From Hyphomicrobium sulfonivorans (GTDB taxonomy: Bacteria > Pseudomonadota > Alphaproteobacteria > Rhizobiales > Hyphomicrobiaceae), in assembly GCF_013306565.1 (NCBI RefSeq), contig NZ_PZPO01000002.1, positions 260,501 through 324,500 on the forward strand: a stretch of 64,000 nucleotides of DNA, given 5' to 3'. Shown piece by piece: positions 1-9,112 of the stretch; position 1 is the stretch's first letter, and each line of letters starts with the position of its first letter. The position numbers and the translations under genes were made by a program. The notes beneath the pieces were generated by a model. That model made no database searches. It worked only from the letters and a program-made list of their open reading frames with translations, and was not told the DNA's origin.

Positions 1-1
1 T

Positions 2-358
2 ATTGCACTTGCAGCAAGCAGAGCTGAAGTCGCGCCCGAAAAGGCAGGAATGCAGTATCGGGCGATGGTGCGCGATCTTGAGCGTATCCGGCGGATTGTC
101 GACAGCGCTGCCGCAAGCTTGAAAAAGTCCCGCAATACGCAGTCGACGGTGCCCCAGACTACGAGTGAGGCCTATGACGTGTTGGGCGTCAATGCGCACG
201 TGAGTGCGGGTGTGCTCAAGAAGATCGTCGACGCGCTGCGCATGAGCTGGCATCCGGACCACGCACGAGATGACGCGGACCGCGAGATGCGGGAGCAGCG
301 CATTCGGCAGATCAACATCGCCTGGGATCTGATCAACGGTGAGCGCAAGGCAGCGTAG
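2..358 (+). CDS. J-domain (DnaJ-like) protein, C-terminal part, possibly cut by the window edge
   Basis: The C-terminal 60 residues form a J domain: YDVLGV opening, a helix rich in hydrophobic and Lys residues, the HPD tripeptide in SWHPDH that stimulates DnaK ATPase, and a final helix QINIAWDLI. The reading frame is open to the left edge, so this may be the end of a longer protein; in alphaproteobacteria such C-terminal J domains often follow a TerB-like or membrane domain (family knowledge). An internal ATG at 50 is preceded by AAGGCAGGA and could instead start a 102-residue protein. Likely a co-chaperone that recruits Hsp70; the client is unknown. Confidence 0.7.
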   Translation: MALAASRAEVAPEKAGMQYRAMVRDLERIRRIVDSAAASLKKSRNTQSTVPQTTSEAYDVLGVNAHVSAGVLKKIVDALRMSWHPDHARDDADREMREQRIRQINIAWDLINGERKAA

Positions 359-467
359 CTGGCGCTTATCGATCGCGGCATTCGTCAGATCTAAGTCGAT
401 TGCGATGGGGTCTGAATTCCGCTTGTAAACGGCTCGTGTGTTAGAAGCTCGGCATGTAATTGCTGAC

Positions 468-1163
468 ATGATGATGGAGGCTTCCATCGCACCTGGACCG
501 AATGATGGGCGGGCAGCTGACCGTCAGCGCATGGTTGATGAGATCATCGCCATCGCTGCGGAGAGCATGCAAAGCTATCCTGCGGTTGCGCTCGATCCGG
601 GGGTGTTGTCGGTGATGCGCCGGGTGCCGCGACATGAGTTCGTCCCTGGCGTCCGACGGCATGCGGCCTACCGTGACAGTCCGCTTGATATTGGTGATGG
701 CCAGACGATATCGCAGCCTTTCATGGTCGCGCTTATGACCAGCCTGCTGCACCTAAAGCGTAGTGATCGCGTGTTGGAGATCGGCACCGGCTGCGGCTAT
801 CAAACCGCGATACTGGCCGAGCTGGCGGGCGAAGTGTTTACGGTCGAGATTGTTGAAAGCCTTGCGAAGCGGGCGGCAGCCACGCTGACGCGGATGGGGT
901 ATGCGAATGTGCGTACGCGCATCAGCGATGGAAACAGCGGCTGGCCGGAAGCGGCGCAGTTCGATTGCATCATCGTAACTGCGGCGCCCGATCGTATGCC
1001 TGACGCCATCGTTGCCCAGTTGAAAGAGGGTGGCCGCATGGTGATCCCGGTTGGCGGCAACGAGCAGACGCTAAAGGTGATTTGCAAGCGAGGCGGCGGA
1101 CAAATATCTGAAGGCGATATTATGCCTGTGCGGTTCGTGCCGTTTACCCGCAATGCCGGTTGA
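468..1163 (+). CDS. pcm: Protein-L-isoaspartate O-methyltransferase family protein
   Basis: SAM-dependent methyltransferase of the PCMT family, which methylates isoaspartyl residues in aged proteins so they can revert to aspartate. The family motif VPRHEFVP comes first, then the SAM-binding loop VLEIGTGCGYQTAILAEL, the acidic strand FTVEIVE, the region FDCIIVTAAP, and the C-terminal GGRMVIPVGG that is typical of Pcm. About 231 residues, close to the usual 210-230. The frame extends back to a GTG at 438, but the ATG cluster at 468-474 is the more likely start; no strong Shine-Dalgarno is visible for either. It stands alone between the J-domain gene and a repeat element. Confidence 0.85.
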   Translation: MMMEASIAPGPNDGRAADRQRMVDEIIAIAAESMQSYPAVALDPGVLSVMRRVPRHEFVPGVRRHAAYRDSPLDIGDGQTISQPFMVALMTSLLHLKRSDRVLEIGTGCGYQTAILAELAGEVFTVEIVESLAKRAAATLTRMGYANVRTRISDGNSGWPEAAQFDCIIVTAAPDRMPDAIVAQLKEGGRMVIPVGGNEQTLKVICKRGGGQISEGDIMPVRFVPFTRNAG

Positions 1164-1228
1164 ACCTTAATCCTTAGCCCGGCCCGTAAGCAGCGTCGCG
1201 AAGCTCAATCCAACGCTCGCTGTTGCGA

Positions 1229-1338
1229 TCAGCATGGAGTGCTTCCGGAAAAGTGGGAAGCGGTTTTCCGACAAGAAGCACGACAAAACAAACATCCAGA
1301 GCCGTTCCGCGATTCAACGAAACGCTGAAAGGGTCTAG
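1229..1338. repeat. REP-like intergenic element with two tandem hairpins
   Basis: Two consecutive inverted repeats occupy the gap after pcm. The first pairs 1239-1252 with 1264-1281 (GTGCTT/AAGCAC and CGGAAAA/TTTTCCG around an AAGTGGGAAGCGG centre). The second pairs 1298-1311 with 1323-1336, 11 of 14 positions matching, around ATTCAACGAAA. The core CGGAAAAGTGGGAA..GGTTTTCCG resembles a dispersed intergenic repeat I know from Hyphomicrobiales genomes. I see no second full copy in this window. Confidence 0.55.
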
Positions 1339-1341
1339 CGG

Positions 1342-1773
1342 CTACTTCCAGCTCCATACCAGATCTGTCTGGCTGTAATCGAAGGCGCGGCTGGGTGCGT
1401 TCTCGTCGCTCATGTCGAGCTCGCGGCCTTCGTCGTCGAACAGGCGGACCGTGCCGTCGATCAGTAGCGTTTTGCCGCCGATCTCACACTCGTAGGGCAC
1501 AGCCCGTGCGCCACCCAGTTCGTGCCAGTGGTTGCCAAAGCGCGAGCCGGTACAGATAAGCGTATCGGCGTCCAGCGTCTGTTGTTCCAGCTCAGCCCGG
1601 ATGGCTGCGATCAGGCGTTGCTCGTGCTTGAGCTGCTCCATCACATCGGAAAGCGGTATCGTCCCGCCAGCATATGCGGGAGCGGCAGCAAGCAGCGTTA
1701 CGGCAAGCGCGCCAAACATGCAGCGCTTGGTGATGTGCGTGACAACGAAAAACGCGGCTTTTGAAATATGCAT
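1342..1773 (-). CDS. Small exported protein of unknown function
   Basis: 143 residues. An N-terminal signal peptide is visible: a basic start, a hydrophobic stretch MFGALAVTLLAAAPAYAG and an AYA-G type cleavage site near residue 35. The mature part has a short amphipathic helix (VMEQLKHEQRLIAAIRAELEQ), two cysteines (LICTGS and PYECEIG) that could form a disulfide, and an acidic C-terminus ending LVWSWK. The ATG at 1773 follows GTGAGG at good spacing. I do not recognise a family. It points at the REP-like element and is divided from trxA by a terminator and about 100 bases. Confidence 0.6.
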   Translation of the reverse strand: MHISKAAFFVVTHITKRCMFGALAVTLLAAAPAYAGGTIPLSDVMEQLKHEQRLIAAIRAELEQQTLDADTLICTGSRFGNHWHELGGARAVPYECEIGGKTLLIDGTVRLFDDEGRELDMSDENAPSRAFDYSQTDLVWSWK

Positions 1774-1879
1774 TGCGCCTCACCCGGGCAAATTCACTTC
1801 AATTCAAACAGCCTATCGCAGGTCGCGGTGCCCGCCTAATAGTGTTGTGAAGGCACGGTGGTGCAAAGCATGGACAACG

Positions 1880-1907
1880 AAAAAAGGCCCCGCGCTTGCA
1901 GGGCCTT
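1880..1907 (-). terminator. Rho-independent terminator of trxA
   Basis: On the minus strand the stem AAGGCCC / GGGCCTT closes a 10-base loop and runs straight into a T tract. It lies about 30 bases after the trxA stop codon and would end the long minus-strand block that includes addB, addA and trxA. Confidence 0.85.
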
Positions 1908-1938
1908 CGATCGTTACGGACACCTTTGACGCGACACG

Positions 1939-2259
1939 TCAGACGGCGGAGTTGATCCAGTCTTCAAGGCGCTTCTTCTGCACCAGGGCACCGGTGTGCT
2001 GAGCGGCAACCTGACCGTCCTTGAACAGGATGAGGGTCGGCATGGCGCGGATGCCATACTTGCCGGTGACGCCAGGGTTTGCGTCGACGTCAAGCTTCAC
2101 TACCTTCACCTTGCCCTTCATCTCCAGGGCGACCTGGTCGAGAGCAGGGGCCATGGCCTTGCAGGGGCCGCACCATTCCGCGAAAAAGTCCACCAGAACC
2201 GGCTCCGAAGACTGCAAAACCTCCTGGTCGAAGGTGCTGTCGGACACTGCATTTGCCAT
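1939..2259 (-). CDS. trxA: Thioredoxin 1
   Basis: Small cytoplasmic dithiol-disulfide oxidoreductase. The catalytic WCGPCK sits in the motif VDFFAEWCGPCKAMAP, followed by the acidic strand KVVKLDVDANP and the cis-proline loop IRAMPTLILFKDGQ. The ATG at 2259 gives MANAVSDSTF, 106 residues, the usual length; it is preceded by GGAGA at 6-7 bases, so the longer reading back to 2295 is rejected. It lies 65 bases after addA and ends at a clear terminator. The addA-trxA neighbourhood is common in alphaproteobacteria. Confidence 0.97.
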   Translation of the reverse strand: MANAVSDSTFDQEVLQSSEPVLVDFFAEWCGPCKAMAPALDQVALEMKGKVKVVKLDVDANPGVTGKYGIRAMPTLILFKDGQVAAQHTGALVQKKRLEDWINSAV

Positions 2260-2324
2260 TTGAATTCTCCATTTGAAGCGCAGGAAGCACCGCACGGGCG
2301 GCTACGCCTCTTCGTGCGGGGAAG

Positions 2325-5300
2325 TTAGGAATGCGACCTCTGCCCGTCAAGGTTATCCAGGTCAATGTTCCAGAGGCGCCCGGTATAGTCGTCCAGGAGG
2401 GCGTCCGGCAACATCATCATGCGGGGGCCATCGGTCCACAGCAGGGCCGCGCGCACAACCCTGCCGGGATAGATCTCCTGCAATGCAAGCCGGTAGGCCG
2501 CAAGCTGGTAAAGATAGGCTGGCGCGACCGTCTCGATGGTGCGGGGCGGCGGGCGATTGGTCTTGTAATCGACGATCAGCACCTCCGAACCGGTGTCCAC
2601 CAGCCGGTCGATCTGGCCCATCAGTTTCAGCGGAGCGCTGCGTCCGTTGGGGTGCGGAATCAGGGCCACGATGGGCACCTCGGCCCGGCTGCTGGGCCCG
2701 AACAGATCGGTGAACTGCGGTGCTGTGAGGATTGCCAGCGTCTCTTTGGCGATGCTTGCGCGCATGCCAGCGCTGAGCGCGTCGCCGCGCAGCTCCAGAA
2801 ATGTGTGTGCCGCCTGCTGCCATCCCGCAACCGGTAATGTCGGGAGATGTTGCAGCAACGCATGGGTGAGCGTGCCGCGCAGGAACCGATGCTCGCTGGT
2901 TTGCAGACGTGGCGAAGGGGCGGCGGGTTCTTCCTCGGCCGCCCGGCGGTGCTCCGGCTGCACCGGCAACGCTTCGCCTTCCTCGTCGGGCGCATAGGCC
3001 TCAAGGCGGGACGGGGCGAGCGGAATGGAAAGCGCAGCTTCCTTGGGCGCAGCAACGGCGGCCCATTCAGGCAGCGCCGTAATGGTGGTCTGGCGCCTGT
3101 GTTCGGACTTCGGCTTGCCGGGCGCCGCCGACTGCGGAACGCTGTAACGGCGCGCCGTTGTTCCGTCCCCGGTGTCGACCTTTTCCATCAGGCCCTCAAG
3201 GCCTAGCTCGATCAGCTCATACCAGCTGCCGGCGGCCGGACCGTTCTTGCCTGCGAATCCGGCGACGTAGAGTCTGTCGCGGGCGCGGGTCATGGCGACG
3301 TAGAGCAGGCGATTGCGCTCTTCCAGTTCGCGCCGGGATTCTTCCGCCTTTGCCGCTTCGATCAGCGGATGTTTGCCAGTGCCTTTGACAACCCATACGA
3401 ACGGCTTGTCCTTCGTGCCCTCTGGCAACGCGACGCCGTCCAGTGTCAGCAACTCGTCGCCCTTGCCGGAGTTGGAGCGCGTGCCGCAGGTGTCGGGCAG
3501 AAAGACAATTGGCGCTTCCAGGCCCTTGGCGCCGTGCACGGTCATGACGCGAACTTCATCGCGCCCCTGTTCCATGTCGCGCTTCACTTCGCTCTCTGCT
3601 TTGCGCAGGAAGGTCAGGAAGCCAGTGAGCGAAGGCGCTTCGGCATCGTCATATCGCAGTGCGAGGTTGAGAAACTCGTCGATCGGGTCGGCGGCCTCGC
3701 TGCCGAGACGCGCCAGCAGACGCGAACGGGCACCCTCGCGATCGAGGATCGACGCGAAGAATTCGAACGGCGGTACAAAGTCCGCGCGCGAGCGCCAGCG
3801 CTTGAGCGTTTCGAACGCGGTGCGGAAGCGTTCGTTGTCGCCTTTATGTGCGATCAGCCCTTTCCACAACGAGCCGTTGCGTCCATGCGCGATGGCCAGC
3901 AGGTCGTCGTCGTCGAGGCCGATCAACGGCGACTTCAGCACTTCAGCCAGTGCCAGATCGTCTTCGGGCAGGGTGAGGAAATCACCGAGCGAAACCAGAT
4001 CCTGCACCGCGATCTGATCGGACAAGCGCAGGCGATCGGAACCGGCGACCGGAATGTTGCGCGCCTTGAGAGCGGCGACCATCGGATCGGCAAATGGCCT
4101 GCGTTTGCGCACCAGGATGATGATGTCGCCCGCGTGTATTGGACGCCCTTCAGAGGCGAGCATCTCGCCTTTGTCCAGCCACGAGCGAATGGTGTTGGCG
4201 ACGCGGTCGGCAACACGCGCGATCGGCTTTTGCTCGTGTTCCTCTTCCAGCGGCGCCCAGCGGTCGGACTTGACCGCGTCCTCCGCCAGCTCCGGTGGCC
4301 AAAGCTCGACAACACCACCGTGCCCCATCCGGTGTACGGCGTGATGGATGCGGCTGCGATCAGCCGTGAGCCCCGGTGTACGCAAATGGTCGGAGAACAC
4401 GCGGTCAACGGCTTCAAGTATCGGCGCAACGGTGCGGAACGACAGATCGAGCGGGATGCGACGCCACGCATCGGGGCCGCTCATTTCGGCGAAGCGCGCG
4501 CCCATGGCTGCGAACTGGCGCGGATCGGCACCCTGGAAGCTGTAGATCGATTGCTTCTCATCGCCGACGCCGAACAGCGTGCGGATGGTTTCCATCTGCC
4601 CTTCGCCGGTGAAGAATTCGCGCGCCAGCGATGCAACGATCTGCCATTGCTCCGGACTGGTGTCCTGCGCTTCATCGACGAGGATGTGATCGATGCCGCG
4701 ATCCAGTTTGAACATCACCCACGATGCCAGATCCTGCCCGCTGAGCAGGTAAACGCTTTTGGTGATGAGATCGTCATAGTCCAGCGCCGCGCGCCGCATT
4801 TTCGCAACCGAGTATCGTTGCAGCACGACACTGGCGATACGGTGAAGCGCAATGGTCGCCTCGACTGCGCGGACCGCTCGGCTCTCGTTCTGAAGGTCGA
4901 GGCAGCGCGTCTGTGCATCGGTCGCCGTGTCCATCAGGCCGGTGGAAGCTTCGCTCACCCCTTTCGTCATCAGACGCTTGCGGGCGGCGCCCTCGCTGGT
5001 CAGCAAATACCCTTTCAATGCGGCCGCGCGTGCTGCTGCTGATCGTGCCGAGATCGCTTTGATGATGTGCGCGGCCAGATCCTGATCGGACTTTGATCCA
5101 CCGGTCAGTGCATCGCGCAAGTGAGACAGTGTTGAGTCGTCGAACAGGTCGGCGATGTCGTCGTCGATTTGTTTTGCTGTTACGCCTTCGCGTACACTGA
5201 AGGCGCGGCGGAACGCACGGTCGAGGCCTTGGAACTCGTCGTCCGGACCAGCGCCGAAATCGATCCGCAGGGCGCTATCCAGCCATTGGCGCTGATGCAA

Positions 5301-5915
5301 CGCGTTGGCCAGAACTTTGTCGAAGACGTCTTCCGATGCGAACGGGATGATGGCGGCAAGGGCCTGTGCCTGTGCACCGCTGTCGGCGCTGCCGGTTACA
5401 TCGAACAGGGTTGCGTCGATTGCCTCGCGCAGCAGCTTGCGCGCCAGCGTGTCGTCGAGAACAGAGAACCCCGGCGTTACACCGGCTTCAAGCGGAAAGC
5501 GCTGCAACAGACGTTCGCAGAACGAATGGATCGTCTGCACCTTCAACCCGCCCGGCGTTTCAATGGCAACGGCGAACAGCGTGCGTGCGAACTGAACTTC
5601 GTCGAATGTCGGCGTCCGGTTGTTGAGCTCCTGCAATCTTGCTTGCAGCGCGTCGTCCGGCAGGCTCACCCAGCTCGCTAGCGTGTCGAACACACGCTTC
5701 GACATTTCGGCAGCAGCGGCTTTGGTGTAGGTGAGGCAGAGGATGCGCTCCGGCTTGGTGCCGGCCAGCATCAGGCGCAACACCCGTTGCGTCAGTACAT
5801 GCGTCTTGCCGGTTCCGGCGTTGGCGCTGACCCAAACGGAGGCTGCAGGATCAGCAGCATCGCGCTGGGACTTTTTTGTGCGTTCGAGATCGTTGATGGG
5901 CGGATCAATGCTCAT
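2325..5915 (-). CDS. addA: Double-strand break repair helicase-nuclease subunit AddA
   Basis: Superfamily 1A helicase with a C-terminal RecB-family nuclease; with AddB it resects double-strand breaks and loads RecA. The N-terminus has Walker A in VSANAGTGKTHVLTQR (about residues 28-43), then LCLTYTKAAAAEM, the Walker B DEAQDTSPEQW near residue 410, the late helicase motifs VMTVHGAKGLEAP and LYVAMTRARDRLY, and the nuclease motif VLIVDYKTNRP near residue 1115, where the Asp and Lys are catalytic. Length 1196 is normal. Its ATG overlaps the addB stop by four bases (ATGA), implying translational coupling and equal subunit production. Confidence 0.97.
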   Translation of the reverse strand: MSIDPPINDLERTKKSQRDAADPAASVWVSANAGTGKTHVLTQRVLRLMLAGTKPERILCLTYTKAAAAEMSKRVFDTLASWVSLPDDALQARLQELNNRTPTFDEVQFARTLFAVAIETPGGLKVQTIHSFCERLLQRFPLEAGVTPGFSVLDDTLARKLLREAIDATLFDVTGSADSGAQAQALAAIIPFASEDVFDKVLANALHQRQWLDSALRIDFGAGPDDEFQGLDRAFRRAFSVREGVTAKQIDDDIADLFDDSTLSHLRDALTGGSKSDQDLAAHIIKAISARSAAARAAALKGYLLTSEGAARKRLMTKGVSEASTGLMDTATDAQTRCLDLQNESRAVRAVEATIALHRIASVVLQRYSVAKMRRAALDYDDLITKSVYLLSGQDLASWVMFKLDRGIDHILVDEAQDTSPEQWQIVASLAREFFTGEGQMETIRTLFGVGDEKQSIYSFQGADPRQFAAMGARFAEMSGPDAWRRIPLDLSFRTVAPILEAVDRVFSDHLRTPGLTADRSRIHHAVHRMGHGGVVELWPPELAEDAVKSDRWAPLEEEHEQKPIARVADRVANTIRSWLDKGEMLASEGRPIHAGDIIILVRKRRPFADPMVAALKARNIPVAGSDRLRLSDQIAVQDLVSLGDFLTLPEDDLALAEVLKSPLIGLDDDDLLAIAHGRNGSLWKGLIAHKGDNERFRTAFETLKRWRSRADFVPPFEFFASILDREGARSRLLARLGSEAADPIDEFLNLALRYDDAEAPSLTGFLTFLRKAESEVKRDMEQGRDEVRVMTVHGAKGLEAPIVFLPDTCGTRSNSGKGDELLTLDGVALPEGTKDKPFVWVVKGTGKHPLIEAAKAEESRRELEERNRLLYVAMTRARDRLYVAGFAGKNGPAAGSWYELIELGLEGLMEKVDTGDGTTARRYSVPQSAAPGKPKSEHRRQTTITALPEWAAVAAPKEAALSIPLAPSRLEAYAPDEEGEALPVQPEHRRAAEEEPAAPSPRLQTSEHRFLRGTLTHALLQHLPTLPVAGWQQAAHTFLELRGDALSAGMRASIAKETLAILTAPQFTDLFGPSSRAEVPIVALIPHPNGRSAPLKLMGQIDRLVDTGSEVLIVDYKTNRPPPRTIETVAPAYLYQLAAYRLALQEIYPGRVVRAALLWTDGPRMMMLPDALLDDYTGRLWNIDLDNLDGQRSHS

Positions 5916-8900
5916 GATGCGGCCCCTTCATCTTCGCCGGGCATGGACCATTCGGCCACGCGCGCCAGATGCGCATAGTCGTCATAGAGGTAGGTGAAAC
6001 CTGGCCGTCGCAGCGCGCGGTAAGGCGTCGCCGGATCATCGAACTGGCTGATGAGGGCGGTTACATTTGCGAGCACCGAGGCAACAACCTGATTGAGATC
6101 TGCCTCGCTCGGGTCAATGAACAGCTGCTCGCCCGGTGGCTCTGCGCCGGTCGCGCGTATGTATCGCAGACCGGCGACAGCGCCGTTGGGCACCTTGGCG
6201 AAACCGCTGGAGCTCTGTGCAATCGCTGCTTCCAGCGACAGCTGCGGACTGGTGCCATCGAGCACGGATTTCCTGGCCGGTATGCCGCCGGTCTTGTAGT
6301 CGACAATGACAATGCCGTTGCTGCGCACATCGATGCGATCGGCGCGCGCTGAAAGCGTGAACGGTCCGGCAGGTGCTTCGATGATCAGCCTGCCTGAAAC
6401 CTCCGACACGATGCGCTCCATGCCTTCGCGCCATTGCGGCTCATGCTCGGCGAACCATTGCGCGAACCGCTCAAACCGCCCTTGCCAGAAGGCTTTTATC
6501 CTGGGGTTCTGCGCATAATTGGCCAGCGTATCCTGCGCCATGGCTGTCAGCTCGCCATGGATATTTTCGGGTAGCTGATCGGGAAACTTCGCCGCAAAGC
6601 GGTTCATGATTTCGTGCACGACGCTGCCGCGCAGTGCGTTGGTCGGGTCTGCGCCCAGCTCCGGCAACGACTCGAGATTGAGAATCTCGCTGGCGAAAAT
6701 TGCATAGGGATTTGCAAGCCATTGATCGATGCGAGTCACGCTGATGCGGCGCGGACGCATGTCCACCGGTGGGCACGGCGCAGGCGCGTTAAGCCGGATG
6801 CGAGTGCCGATGTGGTCGCGCATACGCGCCCAACCGAGCCACGGCTTGTCTGAATTGAGCGCGTCGCTAACACCAAGCCCGGACAGCAGCGCCTGCATGC
6901 GCATCAGCCAGCGCGACGGCACCGTTGGTACGCCATCGATCTTTTCTGCACGCGTCAGGTAAACGCGCGGCGCACCGAGTTGCGATGTAAAATCGTGCGC
7001 AGCGTAGCCGATCTTTTCTTCCGGTGACGGCAGGCCAAGCTCGGCGCGCATCGGGCGATTGAGCCATGGTCCAGGGTCGGCTGCCTCCGGCCAGGTGCCG
7101 TCGTTCAGCGAGCCCAGAATAACGACATCCGGCTGTTGCAGACGTGCCTCGAACGGTCCCCAGATTGCAAGCCGAGGATGAACGGCAACGTGCTGGCGCA
7201 CATTTTCAGCGCTGATGAGGCTGCGATAAAGGTCGGCGTAGTCATGGGCGCGCACCGACAGTTGCGGCGCCTCGGGCGCGATCAGCCCGGCAAAGAAGCT
7301 GGCGCCTGCGCGGCCCGCTTCCTCGCGCCAGAGCGGCGAGCTGCCATCGTCAGCATCCGCGTCTTCCGGCAGGCGGCATATCGCTTCGGCGGCAGCAATG
7401 TGTGCCTCGGCAAGCTGCGCCAGCGGTTGCTCGTCGCGATCGGCAAACGCTTCCGTCAGAGGCGCGTAGGCCTCACGCAGAAGATCGACCAGCGTGTGCG
7501 CGGCGGCCCAGTCTTCCTCCCACAGGCGCTTCACCGCCCGTTGGCGGCGGCGGCCTTCGTCGACATTCGCGCGCGCCATTTCCAGTGCATCGGCAATGCC
7601 GTCGATGCCGCTGCCGAGATACACATCTCGGAATGCGATAAGTTCCAATGCGCGTGCCGAGCGGCGAATGGTGAAAGCGTCGAGGCCAAGACGCGCCAGC
7701 GGATGCTTGAGCAGAGCCATTACAGCTGCGGGCGCAAAGTCCTCGGCGGCGGTGGCGACAACGAGATCAAGGAATGTTCCCGGCGGTGTTTTGGCAAACG
7801 GCCGGCCAGCGGAATCGTCAACACGGATGCCCCACGCTTCCAGCCGCACGGCAACGCGGCGGGCCAGCAGTCGATCCGGTGAGATCAACGCGGCGGTGCG
7901 GCCCGGTGTTTCAGCCGCTTCACGCAGAATAAGTGCGATGGTTTCGGCTTCGTCCTGCGCAGTGGGCGCCTCGATAAGCGACATGCCGTCGAGCGCGTTG
8001 CGCACGGCGTCGGGCATCGTCGATGCAACGTATCGGCGCCACTTCGCGGTCGTGCTGGAAGGACGCATCATCTCGGAAATCAGCGCATCGCGTTCGTGCA
8101 GGATCGGAAGCGTTTCCGTTCCGGGCAACATCTGCACGTCGGAGCGCTGCACGCCGAGAGCGGTGAGCAACTTATGGAAACCGAACTGAGGATGCTCCGG
8201 GTGGTGAGCAATCGCGTTCCAGCTTTCGGTATCGAGATAGAGATCAATGCCCGGCAGCACGATCGCGCCTTCCGGCAACTGCGCGACCGCACGCATCAGC
8301 TCCACCGTTGCAGGAACCGAGCCCGTTACGCCCGCAACAATCACTGGCCCTTTGGGCGGCAGCTTTGCGAGCTGTTCGGCCTGCAGAAGTATTGCCCGGT
8401 TGCGCCGCTCCGCTGGAGAGAGAAGCTGTTTCTCCTCAAGGTGCGCGGGCCAGAACGCTGTGATGATTTCGAGAAACTTCAGCGTATCTTGCCAGTGCGC
8501 GGCGTATTCATCCGGCACCAGCGTCGCGAGGCGATCGAGCGGAACGTTTTCCGTTTCGATCATGTCCATCAGGCGCGCAAGTTCAGCGGCGAGGTGGGCA
8601 GCCTGCGCGGGTGTATTGGCCCCTGCGGCGACGGCGTGATCGGAAAGATGCGCTGCATCCCCGCCCGCACTGCGAATGGCTTCGGACCAGCGCTGCACCA
8701 GCATGGTGAGCACCAGCCGTCGCTCGATCTCGCTTGCGGCGGGCGGCAGGTCGAGGGCGTCGGTGCCAAGCGTTCCGGGGCCCGCAAGTCCGGCCAGCAG
8801 CGTGGCATCTTCCTCGCTGGCGGAAATGGGCCGTATCTGCGGTAGTGTCAGCGCGCGCCCACCGGCCGCCGACAAGAATGCCTCCTGCATGCTGCGCGTT

Positions 8901-9112
8901 GCGCGTCGGGTCGGCAGCAGCAATGTGATATCAGGCAATTCAAGCGGCGTTGGTGGTTTGCCGGTTGCGCCGGCCAGATCGCCGCTCAGGATGGCGTGCG
9001 CAACCGAATAGAGAAACGGCCTGCCGCTGGGGACGGTGAACACGCGCGCACCGGCAACCGGTGTGTCCGATGTCCCGAAAACCCCTTCCATATCGTCAGG
9101 CTGCGTCCCCAC
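5912..9112 (-). CDS. addB: Double-strand break repair subunit AddB (alphaproteobacterial type)
   Basis: Partner of AddA: an inactivated helicase fold plus a second RecB-type nuclease domain. The N-terminus has VFTVPSGRPFLYSVAHAI, where the Walker A is degenerate, as expected for this AddB type. The C-terminus carries the nuclease motif IVIVDYKTGGIPARKS. The central LLPTRRATRSMQEAFL and SLNDGTWPEAADPGPWLNR motifs are typical of the alphaproteobacterial AddB family. The start is GTG at 9112, inside the end of murU (17-base overlap); an ATG at 9091 is an alternative. The gene order murU-addB-addA with overlaps suggests one transcript. Confidence 0.95.
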   Translation of the reverse strand: MGTQPDDMEGVFGTSDTPVAGARVFTVPSGRPFLYSVAHAILSGDLAGATGKPPTPLELPDITLLLPTRRATRSMQEAFLSAAGGRALTLPQIRPISASEEDATLLAGLAGPGTLGTDALDLPPAASEIERRLVLTMLVQRWSEAIRSAGGDAAHLSDHAVAAGANTPAQAAHLAAELARLMDMIETENVPLDRLATLVPDEYAAHWQDTLKFLEIITAFWPAHLEEKQLLSPAERRNRAILLQAEQLAKLPPKGPVIVAGVTGSVPATVELMRAVAQLPEGAIVLPGIDLYLDTESWNAIAHHPEHPQFGFHKLLTALGVQRSDVQMLPGTETLPILHERDALISEMMRPSSTTAKWRRYVASTMPDAVRNALDGMSLIEAPTAQDEAETIALILREAAETPGRTAALISPDRLLARRVAVRLEAWGIRVDDSAGRPFAKTPPGTFLDLVVATAAEDFAPAAVMALLKHPLARLGLDAFTIRRSARALELIAFRDVYLGSGIDGIADALEMARANVDEGRRRQRAVKRLWEEDWAAAHTLVDLLREAYAPLTEAFADRDEQPLAQLAEAHIAAAEAICRLPEDADADDGSSPLWREEAGRAGASFFAGLIAPEAPQLSVRAHDYADLYRSLISAENVRQHVAVHPRLAIWGPFEARLQQPDVVILGSLNDGTWPEAADPGPWLNRPMRAELGLPSPEEKIGYAAHDFTSQLGAPRVYLTRAEKIDGVPTVPSRWLMRMQALLSGLGVSDALNSDKPWLGWARMRDHIGTRIRLNAPAPCPPVDMRPRRISVTRIDQWLANPYAIFASEILNLESLPELGADPTNALRGSVVHEIMNRFAAKFPDQLPENIHGELTAMAQDTLANYAQNPRIKAFWQGRFERFAQWFAEHEPQWREGMERIVSEVSGRLIIEAPAGPFTLSARADRIDVRSNGIVIVDYKTGGIPARKSVLDGTSPQLSLEAAIAQSSSGFAKVPNGAVAGLRYIRATGAEPPGEQLFIDPSEADLNQVVASVLANVTALISQFDDPATPYRALRRPGFTYLYDDYAHLARVAEWSMPGEDEGAAS

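Noticed and set aside
3369-5042. 557-codon open frame opposite addA
   Set aside because: Lies inside the helicase/nuclease gene on the other strand; composition typical of antisense shadows.
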